Below are positions 55,380 to 63,146 of a DNA stretch of 64,000 bases, in pieces (within the stretch, counting starts at the first letter, position 1; every line of letters starts with the position of its first letter). The position numbers and the translations under genes were made by a program. Origin of the DNA: CAWGGS01 sp046704745 (GTDB lineage Bacteria; Desulfobacterota; Desulfobulbia; Desulfobulbales; Desulfocapsaceae); contig JBJKRL010000085.1 of the NCBI GenBank assembly GCA_046704745.1, positions 62,001 through 126,000 on the forward strand. Reading direction: 5' to 3'. A model generated the notes under the pieces. That model saw nothing but the letters and a program-made list of their open reading frames with translations, did no database searches and was not told the DNA's origin.

Positions 55380-55922
55380 ATGAAAGATGCATACACATTT
55401 TATCAAAACTTGAAAGCGGACGGCATAATCTTTAGTTTTACGGGTCCTACCAGCCAAAGTGTCGTGGAGAGTATTGGTGAGGTATTACGGCGGAAAATGG
55501 AACTTGAGGAAACAAAAATGTCTGTCTCCCTTAAAGTTTTTTCCATTTTCGTGGAACAGATGCAGAACGTTCTTAATTATTCCGTCGAGACGGAACCGGA
55601 GAAGTTCAACGGAAGTACGGAGCTGCATTACGGTATGGTCACGGTTGGAAAAAAAGATGACCATTTTTATATCATAAGCGGTAATTTCATAGCAAAACAG
55701 GAAACAGGACGCTTGCGGTCCATGCTTGATCGGCTTATTGCCATGGATAAGGATGAATTGAAATCCTATTATCTTGATCAACGCCGAAAGGCACCCGACG
55801 CAACAAGCAAGGGTGCCGGACTCGGGCTTATCGAAACGGCACGCAAGGCCAGCCAGCTTGAATACTGTATTGTCGAAGCCGATAATGATCGGGATTTTAT
55901 TACCATTAATGCTGTAATCTAA
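55380..55922 (+). CDS. siaB: SiaB-like serine/threonine kinase (DUF6272)
   Basis: This 180-residue protein has a GHKL-like kinase fold. 'FSIFVEQMQNVLNYS' near 58-72 stands in the N-box position, and 'KGAGLGLIETARKAS' near 143-157 is the glycine-rich ATP lid. In the known system SiaB phosphorylates SiaC and so blocks its activation of SiaD, opposing SiaA. It begins 44 bases after siaA and ends 8 bases before siaC. Confidence 0.88.
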   Translation: MKDAYTFYQNLKADGIIFSFTGPTSQSVVESIGEVLRRKMELEETKMSVSLKVFSIFVEQMQNVLNYSVETEPEKFNGSTELHYGMVTVGKKDDHFYIISGNFIAKQETGRLRSMLDRLIAMDKDELKSYYLDQRRKAPDATSKGAGLGLIETARKASQLEYCIVEADNDRDFITINAVI

Positions 55923-55930
55923 GGAGCGTC

Positions 55931-56326
55931 ATGGAAAATCTTGTTATTGAAGCAACCAAATCGTCTCCACGTATTTTTTTTGATGTTAAGGCCAGGGTTC
56001 TCGATATATCCGGCGAATCATACCCTGAGAATGCGGCAAATTTCTACGCACCGGTCATTGAATGGATAAACCGTTTTCTGCAACAGAACGGCATTGATCC
56101 GGTGACGATAAACATTACCTTGCATTACTTTAATTCCAGCAGTTCTAAGGTCCTGATGAATCTTTTCGAGATCCTGGATAACGCCCATGCTCAAGGGACT
56201 CAGATTACAGTCAATTGGCGCTATCATGAAGAAAACGATACAGCCATAGAATGTGGGGAAGAATTCAAGGAAGAGATTGAACGGCTGAATTTTCATATGG
56301 TCGAGCTCAGCGATGAGGAAATCTGA
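55931..56326 (+). CDS. siaC: SiaC-like phospho-switch protein (DUF1987)
   Basis: This 131-residue protein of the DUF1987/SiaC family has a STAS-like alpha/beta fold. The phosphorylated helix region reads 'LHYFNSSSSKVLMNLFEILD' near 64-83, with Ser where the Pseudomonas protein is phosphorylated on Thr (position as I recall it). The unphosphorylated form binds and activates the cyclase SiaD. The stop shares one base with the siaD start (TGATG). Confidence 0.88.
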   Translation: MENLVIEATKSSPRIFFDVKARVLDISGESYPENAANFYAPVIEWINRFLQQNGIDPVTINITLHYFNSSSSKVLMNLFEILDNAHAQGTQITVNWRYHEENDTAIECGEEFKEEIERLNFHMVELSDEEI

Positions 56327-57054
56327 TGTCAATGACCGACCTGTTTAACAAGGAATATGATATTATCCGTAACAGCGAAGATCTCCTGGCACATGACGTT
56401 TTTCCAGATGAGGTGAGTAAAGAGCATTTCAGGCGCCTGTTGCATCATTATCAAAAGCTTTTTTCCCAACTTAAACACTTGGTTAAAATCTCGGATATTC
56501 AACAAAACGACCTGAATCATTTGAATCAGCAGCTGTTCCGCCTTTCCCAACTCGATCCTCTGACAGGTGTTTCCAACAGACGGCGTTTCGAAGATGAACT
56601 CAATAGAGAGTGGCGAAGACACCAACGGCTCAACATTCCCCTGTCGTTGATCATGATCGATATTGATCATTTCAAACAGTATAATGATATTTACGGCCAC
56701 ACTGCTGGTGATGAATGTCTGCGCAAGGTTGCCCAGAGCCTGGCAGTGGCCCTGAATCGTCCCGGCGATTTTGTAGCCCGATTCGGCGGTGAAGAATTTG
56801 TGTGTGTATTGCCGCACACCAATTATCAAGGGGCATTGGTGGTGGGAAGACGCCTTATCAACATGGTAAGATTGCTGGATATCCCACATAAAGGTTCAGC
56901 CGTTGCCGATCATGTCAGCATCAGCATCGGAATTGCCACATTGGATGCACCGACCCCAAAACATAGGGTCGAAGAGATTATAGGTGCCGCCGACAGGTGT
57001 CTCTATAACGCCAAGTCCTCCGGCCGCAACTGTCTTGAATCTGTACTTCTTTGA
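56326..57054 (+). CDS. siaD: SiaD-like diguanylate cyclase
   Basis: This 242-residue cytoplasmic enzyme has an N-terminal helical coiled segment (about 1-80) that should bind SiaC, followed by a GGDEF domain. The active site is GGEEF near 167-171, with 'DIDHFKQYNDIYGHTAGDECL' supplying the metal Asp. An RxxD inhibitory site (RPGD) lies five residues before GGEEF, so product feedback is expected. There is no EAL domain. It makes c-di-GMP under control of SiaA/SiaB/SiaC. It ends 4 bases before the convergent flavodoxin-like gene. Confidence 0.93.
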   Translation: MSMTDLFNKEYDIIRNSEDLLAHDVFPDEVSKEHFRRLLHHYQKLFSQLKHLVKISDIQQNDLNHLNQQLFRLSQLDPLTGVSNRRRFEDELNREWRRHQRLNIPLSLIMIDIDHFKQYNDIYGHTAGDECLRKVAQSLAVALNRPGDFVARFGGEEFVCVLPHTNYQGALVVGRRLINMVRLLDIPHKGSAVADHVSISIGIATLDAPTPKHRVEEIIGAADRCLYNAKSSGRNCLESVLL

Positions 57055-57058
57055 TGAT

Positions 57059-58441
57059 TCATTCTTTTTCCACGATTTTTTTAAGAGGCTTTACCATTTC
57101 CTCCTTCATCCGTTTGCCGTAAATTTCCTTCCGAATAGAAGGAATCGTACATAAGATCGTCATACATGCATTTATGATTCGTGTCTTGTATTTTTTTTGC
57201 GGGAAGTCGTACAGGCCATTTCTTTTATAGTATTTGTGATCAGCTCGAAAAGGAAATCGCAGTCGGCTGTAGACATTGTCTCGGAAGATTTTTTTACCTC
57301 CTATGCTTAAAAAACTGGGTGGTTTTTTGTAGTCTTCGTCTGAATAGCGGATGAGCCGCTGGGCTAAACTCTGTAAGAGTAAATCGATTTCTTCAGAATT
57401 GCCAAATTCATCTGTAACGAAATCAACAATCCCTGCCTGTTGGATTTCATAAAAGGCCACCAGCGCCTGTTTGAGATTCGGTGTCTGGCTCAAGGGGCCG
57501 GAAATAAGGAATCCGAGTTGCTTGCCCTTCATCACAGGCACGTGGTTGTTGAAAAAACTCCTATCAAGAAACAGTTTCCAACGCGACGATAAATACCTGT
57601 CCTTGATCGATCCTGCAAAAACAAGAATATCTGCAGGTCTAATCTTTTTTTCGAAAAACTCGACATAGCCATCCTGATCACCGTAGGTACACCTGTTATC
57701 ATAGGCGCATTGAATACATCCCAGGCATCCTCCTTTAATATCTATTTCATGTAAATTGATTACCTCAATGTCTTCTGAAAAAGCTGCGGTCAAGCTTTGG
57801 ATCATTCGTTTCACGTTTACTTCCCTCTCCTTACGATCAGTGAGGACAATCACTTTCTTTCCCCGCGTTGAGACTTTCCGGGCCATGGGCCCTGGAACAT
57901 ACTCAAAGGCTTGATGAGCCAGAGGACGGAAGTTCTTCGACGTGGGGGTACAGTTTGTTATGGCATCAAACAAATGTTCGGCAAATAATGACAGCCGTCT
58001 TCTTTCCTGCTTCTCCATCAGATCTTCCATTTCGGCGGAGAACCCATCAATATATTTCATCCCCAGATCGTCACAGACGGCGTTTATGTAATCATGGGCA
58101 AGGTGGTCATAGAAATGGATCGATGTACTCAACGATGCCGTATATTTCCCGATAAACGCCTTTGAGCTCCCCCTTTCCCAAATAAGTTCAATGAAACGTT
58201 TATAACTGGAAGGCACAAGCAGGAAATACACCGGGAAGGCCCACAGTATTCCGTCTGCCGACGAAACCTCTTCAATAACTTCTTCGAATATGCCATCCTT
58301 ATTTTCCAGTGCCTTAATCTGCTGAGAGATGTTTATGGTTTTCAGTTCATGCTGGGGAAATTTTTTACGGATAAAGAGGACATACTGTATCGTGACACTG
58401 AGGTCGCCTTTCGGGCTTCCGTTTAGGACAAGAATTTTCAT
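57059..58441 (-). CDS. Double flavodoxin-like NAD(P)H-dependent oxidoreductase
   Basis: This 460-residue protein has two flavodoxin-like domains. Domain 1 (about 1-170) begins 'MKILVLNGSPKGDLSVT', the FMN phosphate loop. Domain 2 (about 190-380) begins 'KKVIVLTDRKEREVNVKRM' and contains 'GGCLGCIQCAYDNRCTYGDQDGY', the Cys-rich loop seen in iron-sulfur flavoproteins. The last 80 residues are basic and unassigned. The first domain looks competent for FMN; the second has a weaker phosphate loop. Substrate and electron partner are unknown. It is convergent with siaD. Confidence 0.75.
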   Translation of the reverse strand: MKILVLNGSPKGDLSVTIQYVLFIRKKFPQHELKTINISQQIKALENKDGIFEEVIEEVSSADGILWAFPVYFLLVPSSYKRFIELIWERGSSKAFIGKYTASLSTSIHFYDHLAHDYINAVCDDLGMKYIDGFSAEMEDLMEKQERRRLSLFAEHLFDAITNCTPTSKNFRPLAHQAFEYVPGPMARKVSTRGKKVIVLTDRKEREVNVKRMIQSLTAAFSEDIEVINLHEIDIKGGCLGCIQCAYDNRCTYGDQDGYVEFFEKKIRPADILVFAGSIKDRYLSSRWKLFLDRSFFNNHVPVMKGKQLGFLISGPLSQTPNLKQALVAFYEIQQAGIVDFVTDEFGNSEEIDLLLQSLAQRLIRYSDEDYKKPPSFLSIGGKKIFRDNVYSRLRFPFRADHKYYKRNGLYDFPQKKYKTRIINACMTILCTIPSIRKEIYGKRMKEEMVKPLKKIVEKE

Positions 58442-58446
58442 TGTAG

Positions 58447-58743
58447 CTATCCTCTTGTTTTTGTCTGTTTGGTAAAAAATTTTCTAAGTGCCTGTTCGGC
58501 GTTTTCACTTATCGATTCATCGTCCTGCCCATACACCATCCAGAAGGGTTTAGTCGGCATCTTTTTTAATAGCTGTAAGGCGGAAATCTTGGAGTTACTT
58601 TTGAGCGGAAATTGATTCTTGAACAGTATCCAATAATAAGGTGTAAAACAGCAACCAACAAGAATTAAATTGCAAAGTCTTTGGCGAAATAATTTTATAC
58701 CTGTCAGCAACTTTATATGTAGAAGTAACAAAAGATTAATCAA
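58447..58743 (-). pseudogene. Possible C-terminal relic of an alpha/beta hydrolase
   Basis: This 98-codon frame lies 5 bases upstream of the flavodoxin-like gene. Only its end, 'PFWMVYGQDDESISENAEQAL', resembles a hydrolase: the 'GxxD' strand and turn that carry the catalytic Asp. The first half is a hydrophobic, unrelated-looking stretch, with no nucleophile elbow. Most likely it is a truncated gene fused to random sequence; a small real protein cannot be excluded. Confidence 0.35.
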
Positions 58744-58898
58744 ACAAATTATGAAGAGAAAAAGTATTGCCCTTTGGACATTGTTGGGTTAGGATTGTGG
58801 CGTACTAACAAAGTATATAAGCTCGAAAGAGCAACTGCCAAGATGGACTGAAAGAGTGACTATGCATTGCCTGTCATGATCATGCCTTCAAAGATCTG

Positions 58899-59512
58899 GT
58901 GGTAATGGGTAAGAGATACGAAGTTATGACACGGAGATCAGGCCGACTGAAAGCGGATTGTTTACGACGCGTGGTGCTGGTATCGATTAACCAGCCAATC
59001 AACTATTCTCTCGGACTTCCTTTGATCAAGGCATATGCAGATCAACATCCCTTCCTGTCCCGGCAGGTTGACATAAAAATAATGCAGACTAATATCCTGC
59101 CTTGGAGGACGGTAACACCCTTTCTTTTATCAAAAAATTGCTGGGCATCCGTCCTCAGCTTGTGGCATTTGCCTGTTACGCGTGGAACACTCGGGCGGTA
59201 GCCTCCATTTGCCGTTGGTTGCGTAAGGTCATGCCTCGCACGGTTATTGTATTGGGCAAGGGTGTTAAACGCATTCATATCCTGGATCCTACCCTGCAGG
59301 CCAATGCCAACACAGAGGAGTTGTGCAGCTTCCTGCTGGCTCAGAATCTGAAGGGTATCGAGTTATCGGCCGAGTTCTATGCCGAGCTGGTTACACCGGA
59401 CAATATTGCTCGGTGTGGCAAGCAAGCATCGGGCATAGTTTGTCGTTTGGTCAAAACAAATTTAAATGTAATTTCCACCCTGTTTTTATATCTATGGAGA
59501 TGTGTTTGCTAG
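58899..59512 (+). pseudogene. B12-binding radical SAM gene, frameshifted and internally deleted
   Basis: The first frame (58899-59100) encodes the start of a cobalamin-binding domain ('RRVVLVSINQPINYSLGLPLIKAY'). The match then moves to another frame (59102-59512, 'RPQLVAFACYAWNTRAVASICRWLRKVMPRT'). It jumps straight to a late radical SAM segment ('VKRIHILDPTLQANANTEELCSFL'), so the CxxxCxxC cluster region is missing. It is dead as an enzyme. The product would have been a close relative of cobalamin-dependent radical SAM proteins of the type seen at 12.6 kb, though not a copy of that gene. Confidence 0.75.
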
Positions 59513-60403
59513 CGCCTCTATCATTTCAAAGAGTTCTATTGGATTTTTGCCATTTGCACTCGCGTTTTCCTTCATTGTCAGCTCACGCTTTACCTCAATT
59601 CCCTGCTTTGCCAGTTCGCCGATGATTTTATCAAGGTTCAGATTATATTCGCGGCAAAACGTTTCCAGGGTTTTTCTGCCAAAACCTGAAGGAGGGGTGT
59701 GGGGAAAGGTATTGGCTCCTTGTACACCTATAGTCGTGTCTGGGTTACGCCTTGCCGTCTTGATAATTTCGTAAACCTGCTGCGGAGTTAAATCCTTTAT
59801 TCTGGCCAGGTCTTTTATCGTATTGGTGTCTGCAACATGAGTAAAACCTGCAGCCTTAAGTAGAATAACCACCTGATTGAGGTCCAAATTTTCTTTTTTA
59901 GCAAACATCTTCAGAGTAGAGAGTTCAGCATGACCGTAGGGCGGTTCTCCATATTTTTTTGCTCCGGCTTGTTTGAACGAATCATTGATATGCAGGATGA
60001 CATTCATTGGAGGAAAAGGATAATAGGTTCCAATCACAAAGATGGCAGTAATGAAAAGGGCGACATTAAAAGAGAGAGTAAATACTTTGAGTTCGCGTGC
60101 CTTGTTTTTCAGATAGGTGAGGATGGGTTTCCAGTTGTACAGGAGATGCAGAAGTCCTGCAGCCAGGAAAAGAAATCCGGTTGTGACATGCTGGTCTCCC
60201 CATTGGCTTTTGGTTAATCCCCAGAATCGCCAATCCGCCCAATAGGCCACCCTGCCTTCTGGAGCGATATAGAGAACAACAGAGTTAAAGATCAGGACCA
60301 CAAACGAGAGAAGCATGGTCAACGAAGTGATTTTTCGCATATTTTTAGTTTGTTGAGTTTGTGATATAATCCCAGCATGAAGCAGTTTTTTACTCTGCGA
60401 CAT
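59492..60403 (-). CDS. DUF4405 membrane protein with three C-terminal helical repeats
   Basis: This protein has about 303 residues. The DUF4405 membrane part covers about 22-135, with three TM segments and conserved 'GDQHVTTGFLFLAAGLLHLLYNW' (His residues that could bind haem) and 'PPMNVILHINDSF'. After a linker, three related repeats of about 25 residues follow: 'TLKMFAKKENLDLNQVVILLKAAGF', 'IKDLARIKDLTPQQVYEIIKTA' and 'TLETFCREYNLNLDKIIGELAKQGI'. Homology starts at the ATG at 60340; 60403 is the nearest upstream ATG with some ribosome-binding context, and 60565 is possible but unlikely. Function unknown; a cytochrome-like membrane role is inference. Confidence 0.75.
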   Translation of the reverse strand: MSQSKKLLHAGIISQTQQTKNMRKITSLTMLLSFVVLIFNSVVLYIAPEGRVAYWADWRFWGLTKSQWGDQHVTTGFLFLAAGLLHLLYNWKPILTYLKNKARELKVFTLSFNVALFITAIFVIGTYYPFPPMNVILHINDSFKQAGAKKYGEPPYGHAELSTLKMFAKKENLDLNQVVILLKAAGFTHVADTNTIKDLARIKDLTPQQVYEIIKTARRNPDTTIGVQGANTFPHTPPSGFGRKTLETFCREYNLNLDKIIGELAKQGIEVKRELTMKENASANGKNPIELFEMIEALANTSP

Positions 60404-60798
60404 GTCGGTGTCTCTCTGATAAAAGGAGGCCATCCGGAGTGGAGATCTGCTTTCCTTTCTCGTATTCAATAACAATTCCTTCGGAATTCTGCTATTAAAA
60501 AAAGTCAGGATGAATCGTTGCGACTCTCCCCCGTATTTCTCACGAACACTGAAGTATGTTTTCATGCCGGAAACGGATGGAGTTTCAGTTTTGAAGAGAT
60601 CGCCAGAGACTTCGGACTTGAAAAATGCAGCTCGATAAGTAGCATTGACTTCAAGACTTGAATATCAGCTCTATCCAAGAATGAATCATTAAACCGTACA
60701 CCGGGTTGATAGTAACTGAACCGCAACCAACCCATAAAAAGCCCCCCTTTGTTTTTTGATGTAAAATATTTCTTCGCTACCTTTGAGGTGCAGTTGCA
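60404..60798. other. Intergenic region carrying copy 1 of a diverged repeat
   Basis: There is no gene here apart from possible upstream codons of the DUF4405 frame. It holds the repeat copy at 60611-60649 described separately. Close to the STAS/PilZ gene there is a run of C and T residues (60739-60758) and no clear promoter. Confidence 0.4.
60611..60649. repeat. Diverged intergenic repeat, copy 1
   Basis: The 39 bases here and those at 61610-61650 share an identical start (ttcggacttga) and a near-identical end (taagtagcatt), with the same spacing to within one base; overall identity is roughly 75%. Both lie in gaps on either side of the STAS/PilZ gene, in the same orientation. Confidence 0.5.
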
Positions 60799-61491
60799 AT
60801 GAATGTGAAGGCCGATATTGAAAAGAACAGGTTGTATCTGAAACTCCCTGGAAAAATCTCCAAAAGGGAATGGGAAGGAATCTATACTGAAGTGCGTTTT
60901 TGCGTTGCCGACCTGCATCCGGGATTTCAGGTGATTGCCGATTACTCGGAATCAAGCCTGGTGTCGGTGAGCGGTATACCGACATTTCGAAAACTGATGA
61001 ACTACCTTATCAGAAACGGGGTGGGCGAGGTTGTTCGAGTAGTTGACAGCCACAGCCTGTTGTTCAAGCAGGTGGTTAACCTGTCGTCACGTATATGCGG
61101 ATACAAACCAATCTATGCCCACAGTGTGGAGGAGGCCGGAGACAGACTCGATGCCGCGTTTCAACGAAATGGACTTCGATTTCATTACAAAGCACTTCCG
61201 CAGGCTGAATACAGTACGGACGATGCTCAAACAGGCACCGGTTGTATCCTGAATATTTCGACAAGCGGCTGCGCAATAGGGTCCGCTACCCTTGTTCCCT
61301 CAATGAACGCGGAGATTGGTCTCAGGTTGGCCTTTACAACAGAAAAAGACACGATTCAGGAGTTTAAAATCAAGGCCCGTGTTGTAAGAATCGAAGAAAA
61401 CGGATTTGCCACCACATTTCTGGATTTCGATGGCGATCAAAAAGACCAGATGATGCAATGCCTGTTACGTGAATCCGAACGTGAACTCTGA
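60799..61491 (+). CDS. STAS-like plus PilZ-like protein
   Basis: This is a 230-residue cytoplasmic protein. Residues about 1-120 look like a STAS-type antisigma fold ('NRLYLKLPGKISKREWEGIY', 'LHPGFQVIADYS'). About 125-230 form a PilZ-like barrel with 'GCILNISTSGCAI' (the NxSxxG motif), but the arginine motif that should precede it reads 'LRFHYKALPQ', so c-di-GMP binding may be weak or lost. Such proteins occur in Desulfobacterota without assigned function. It lies alone between two repeat copies. Confidence 0.65.
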   Translation: MNVKADIEKNRLYLKLPGKISKREWEGIYTEVRFCVADLHPGFQVIADYSESSLVSVSGIPTFRKLMNYLIRNGVGEVVRVVDSHSLLFKQVVNLSSRICGYKPIYAHSVEEAGDRLDAAFQRNGLRFHYKALPQAEYSTDDAQTGTGCILNISTSGCAIGSATLVPSMNAEIGLRLAFTTEKDTIQEFKIKARVVRIEENGFATTFLDFDGDQKDQMMQCLLRESEREL

Positions 61492-61836
61492 TTCGGATCG
61501 GCTTGCCTTCTGTAAATTTCATGATCATGTCGGTTAGAATTTTGGAGTGCAACGTCTGAGACTTATTGCCGAAAAGCAATGTCGTTGGGAGGAGAGATTT
61601 TTCGGAACATTCGGACTTGATAAATACTGTTTCGTAAGTAGCATTTGTCAGTAAGGTGAGCAAAATTTTGTATGGCAAGAGGCACTGAAACCGGGTGAGA
61701 GTCTTGGACTGGTGCTCATACAGAATGAAGCAAAAAATTGTTCGCTGTTGTTCCTTGTTCGACCTGTCTTGGAAAGGGGGAAAGAAAAATTAGCAAGCTT
61801 TTTCTAAACCTCTTTTTGAAAAAGCAAAGGAATGCC
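61492..61836. other. Intergenic leader of the pqiA operon with repeat copy 2
   Basis: This 345-base gap contains the second repeat copy (61610-61650) and a region around 61515-61600 with partly palindromic, repeat-like sequence. An upstream in-frame extension of pqiA (from 61738) lacks a ribosome-binding site. No terminator is evident. Confidence 0.4.
61610..61650. repeat. Diverged intergenic repeat, copy 2
   Basis: Partner of the copy at 60611-60649; see that entry for the comparison. It lies about 190 bases before pqiA. Confidence 0.5.
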
Positions 61837-62511
61837 ATGACCTCTGGAAAAGAAAGAGCGGAAGGTTCCGTGAATCAAACGCCGTTGCGACCACCGCCGA
61901 TCATCGTTTGTCCGGATTGTGACCTTCTCCAGAAAAGGATACCTCTTTCACCCGGTTGTGCCGCCCGCTGCCGTCGTTGCGGAGCCGTTCTTTATCGCAA
62001 CTCTCTTCAAAGCCTCGATCGCCCGGTGGCATTGCTTATCACTGCCGCTATTTTGTTTGTCATAGCCAATGCCAACCCCATCGTCACACTCGAGGCCGAA
62101 GGAATACGAAATACGACGACTATGCTCGGTGCGGTACGGGCACTCATGAACCAGGATATGCCAATTGTCTCACTCCTGGTCTTTTTTACAGCTGTTTTGG
62201 CTCCGGCCGTCGAGATTGCCGTCATGCTCTATCTTCTGATTTCATTGAGAGGGGGGCACATTCCTGTAGGAATTCACATACTCTTTCGTATAGTCCACGC
62301 CATCAGACACTGGAATATGGTCGAGGTATTCATGCTTGCCTTGCTTGTGGCACTGGTGAAGCTTTCAATGTTTGCCGATGTGGTCCCGGCCATGGCACTC
62401 TGGTCGTATGCCCTGTTTACCATCCTTTTGGCCGCAGCGTGGACATCATTCGATCCGCATGATATCTGGAAATACGCCGAAGCTGCAGGTGGTGAGGAGT
62501 CGATATCATGA
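61837..62511 (+). CDS. PqiA-like membrane protein, first copy
   Basis: This is a 224-residue PqiA-family inner-membrane protein. A zinc-ribbon-like N-terminus has 'VCPDCDLLQ' and 'ARCRRCGAVLYR' near 22-51. About four TM segments follow: 'PVALLITAAILFVIANANPIVTL' near 60-82 and 'PIVSLLVFFTAVLAPAVEIAVML' near 110-132, then two later ones, with the amphipathic 'RHWNMVEVFMLALLVALVKLS' near 160-180. E. coli PqiA fuses two such halves; here each half is a gene. The ATG at 61837 follows aaagga. It overlaps the next gene by 4 bases. It partners an MCE protein in lipid transport between membranes. Confidence 0.88.
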   Translation: MTSGKERAEGSVNQTPLRPPPIIVCPDCDLLQKRIPLSPGCAARCRRCGAVLYRNSLQSLDRPVALLITAAILFVIANANPIVTLEAEGIRNTTTMLGAVRALMNQDMPIVSLLVFFTAVLAPAVEIAVMLYLLISLRGGHIPVGIHILFRIVHAIRHWNMVEVFMLALLVALVKLSMFADVVPAMALWSYALFTILLAAAWTSFDPHDIWKYAEAAGGEESIS

Positions 62512-63146
62512 CCGGGGAGTATGTAACAGCCAGGGAGTGCGGCATTGTAGCCTGCCATGAGTGCGGCATGGCTTCGCGGCCACCTCAAGACGCTCAGTGC
62601 GTGTTTTGCCCGCGCTGTCGAGCCAGGCTCCACATCCGCAGGCAGACCAGCGTAATAAGCTGTTGGGCTTTCCTCATTGCAGCATGCCTTCTTTATGTTC
62701 CGGCCAATACACTGCCGATTATGACAACGAGTACGCTTACGGGAAGCACGGATAATACCATTTTGAGCGGAATACTCTCATTGTGGGATTCGGGTTCGTG
62801 GGGGATTGCCGCAATCGTTTTTTGTGCCAGCATTCTTGTCCCTTTTTTAAAACTGATCTCTCTCACCTTGCTTCTTATATCCGTGCGTGGACCATCTTGG
62901 TGGAGTCCGGAGCAACGGATACGGCTTTATCGTCTGATAAAGGTGGTCGGCCGTTGGTCCATGCTTGATATTTATGTGGTTGCCATCCTCACCAAATTGG
63001 TGCAGTTTCATTTTTTGGCAACTGTGGAGGCCGGACCCGCGGCATTTTATTTTGCCGCCGTGGTGGTGTTTACCATACTTGCGGCAAGGCAGTTTGACCC
63101 GCGTCTCATATGGGATTCATCCCGGTTGGGGGTTGGACATGAATGA
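62508..63146 (+). CDS. PqiA-like membrane protein, second copy
   Basis: This 212-residue protein is the second PqiA half. It has a Cys-rich ribbon ('ACHECGMASR', 'CVFCPRCRARLHIR' near 11-43) and four TM segments, among them 'VISCWAFLIAACLLYVPANTLPIMT' near 47-71 and 'ASILVPFLKLISLTLLLISV' near 104-123. 'RWSMLDIYVVAILTKLVQF' near 150-168 is the counterpart of the amphipathic segment in the first copy. It starts in a 4-base ATGA overlap and ends overlapping the MCE gene by 8 bases, so the three proteins are likely made together. Confidence 0.88.
   Translation: MTGEYVTARECGIVACHECGMASRPPQDAQCVFCPRCRARLHIRRQTSVISCWAFLIAACLLYVPANTLPIMTTSTLTGSTDNTILSGILSLWDSGSWGIAAIVFCASILVPFLKLISLTLLLISVRGPSWWSPEQRIRLYRLIKVVGRWSMLDIYVVAILTKLVQFHFLATVEAGPAAFYFAAVVVFTILAARQFDPRLIWDSSRLGVGHE

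Noticed and set aside
60562..60918. Minus-strand frame across the repeat copy and the start of the STAS/PilZ gene
   Set aside because: It overlaps a real gene on the other strand and its only regular part is the intergenic repeat.
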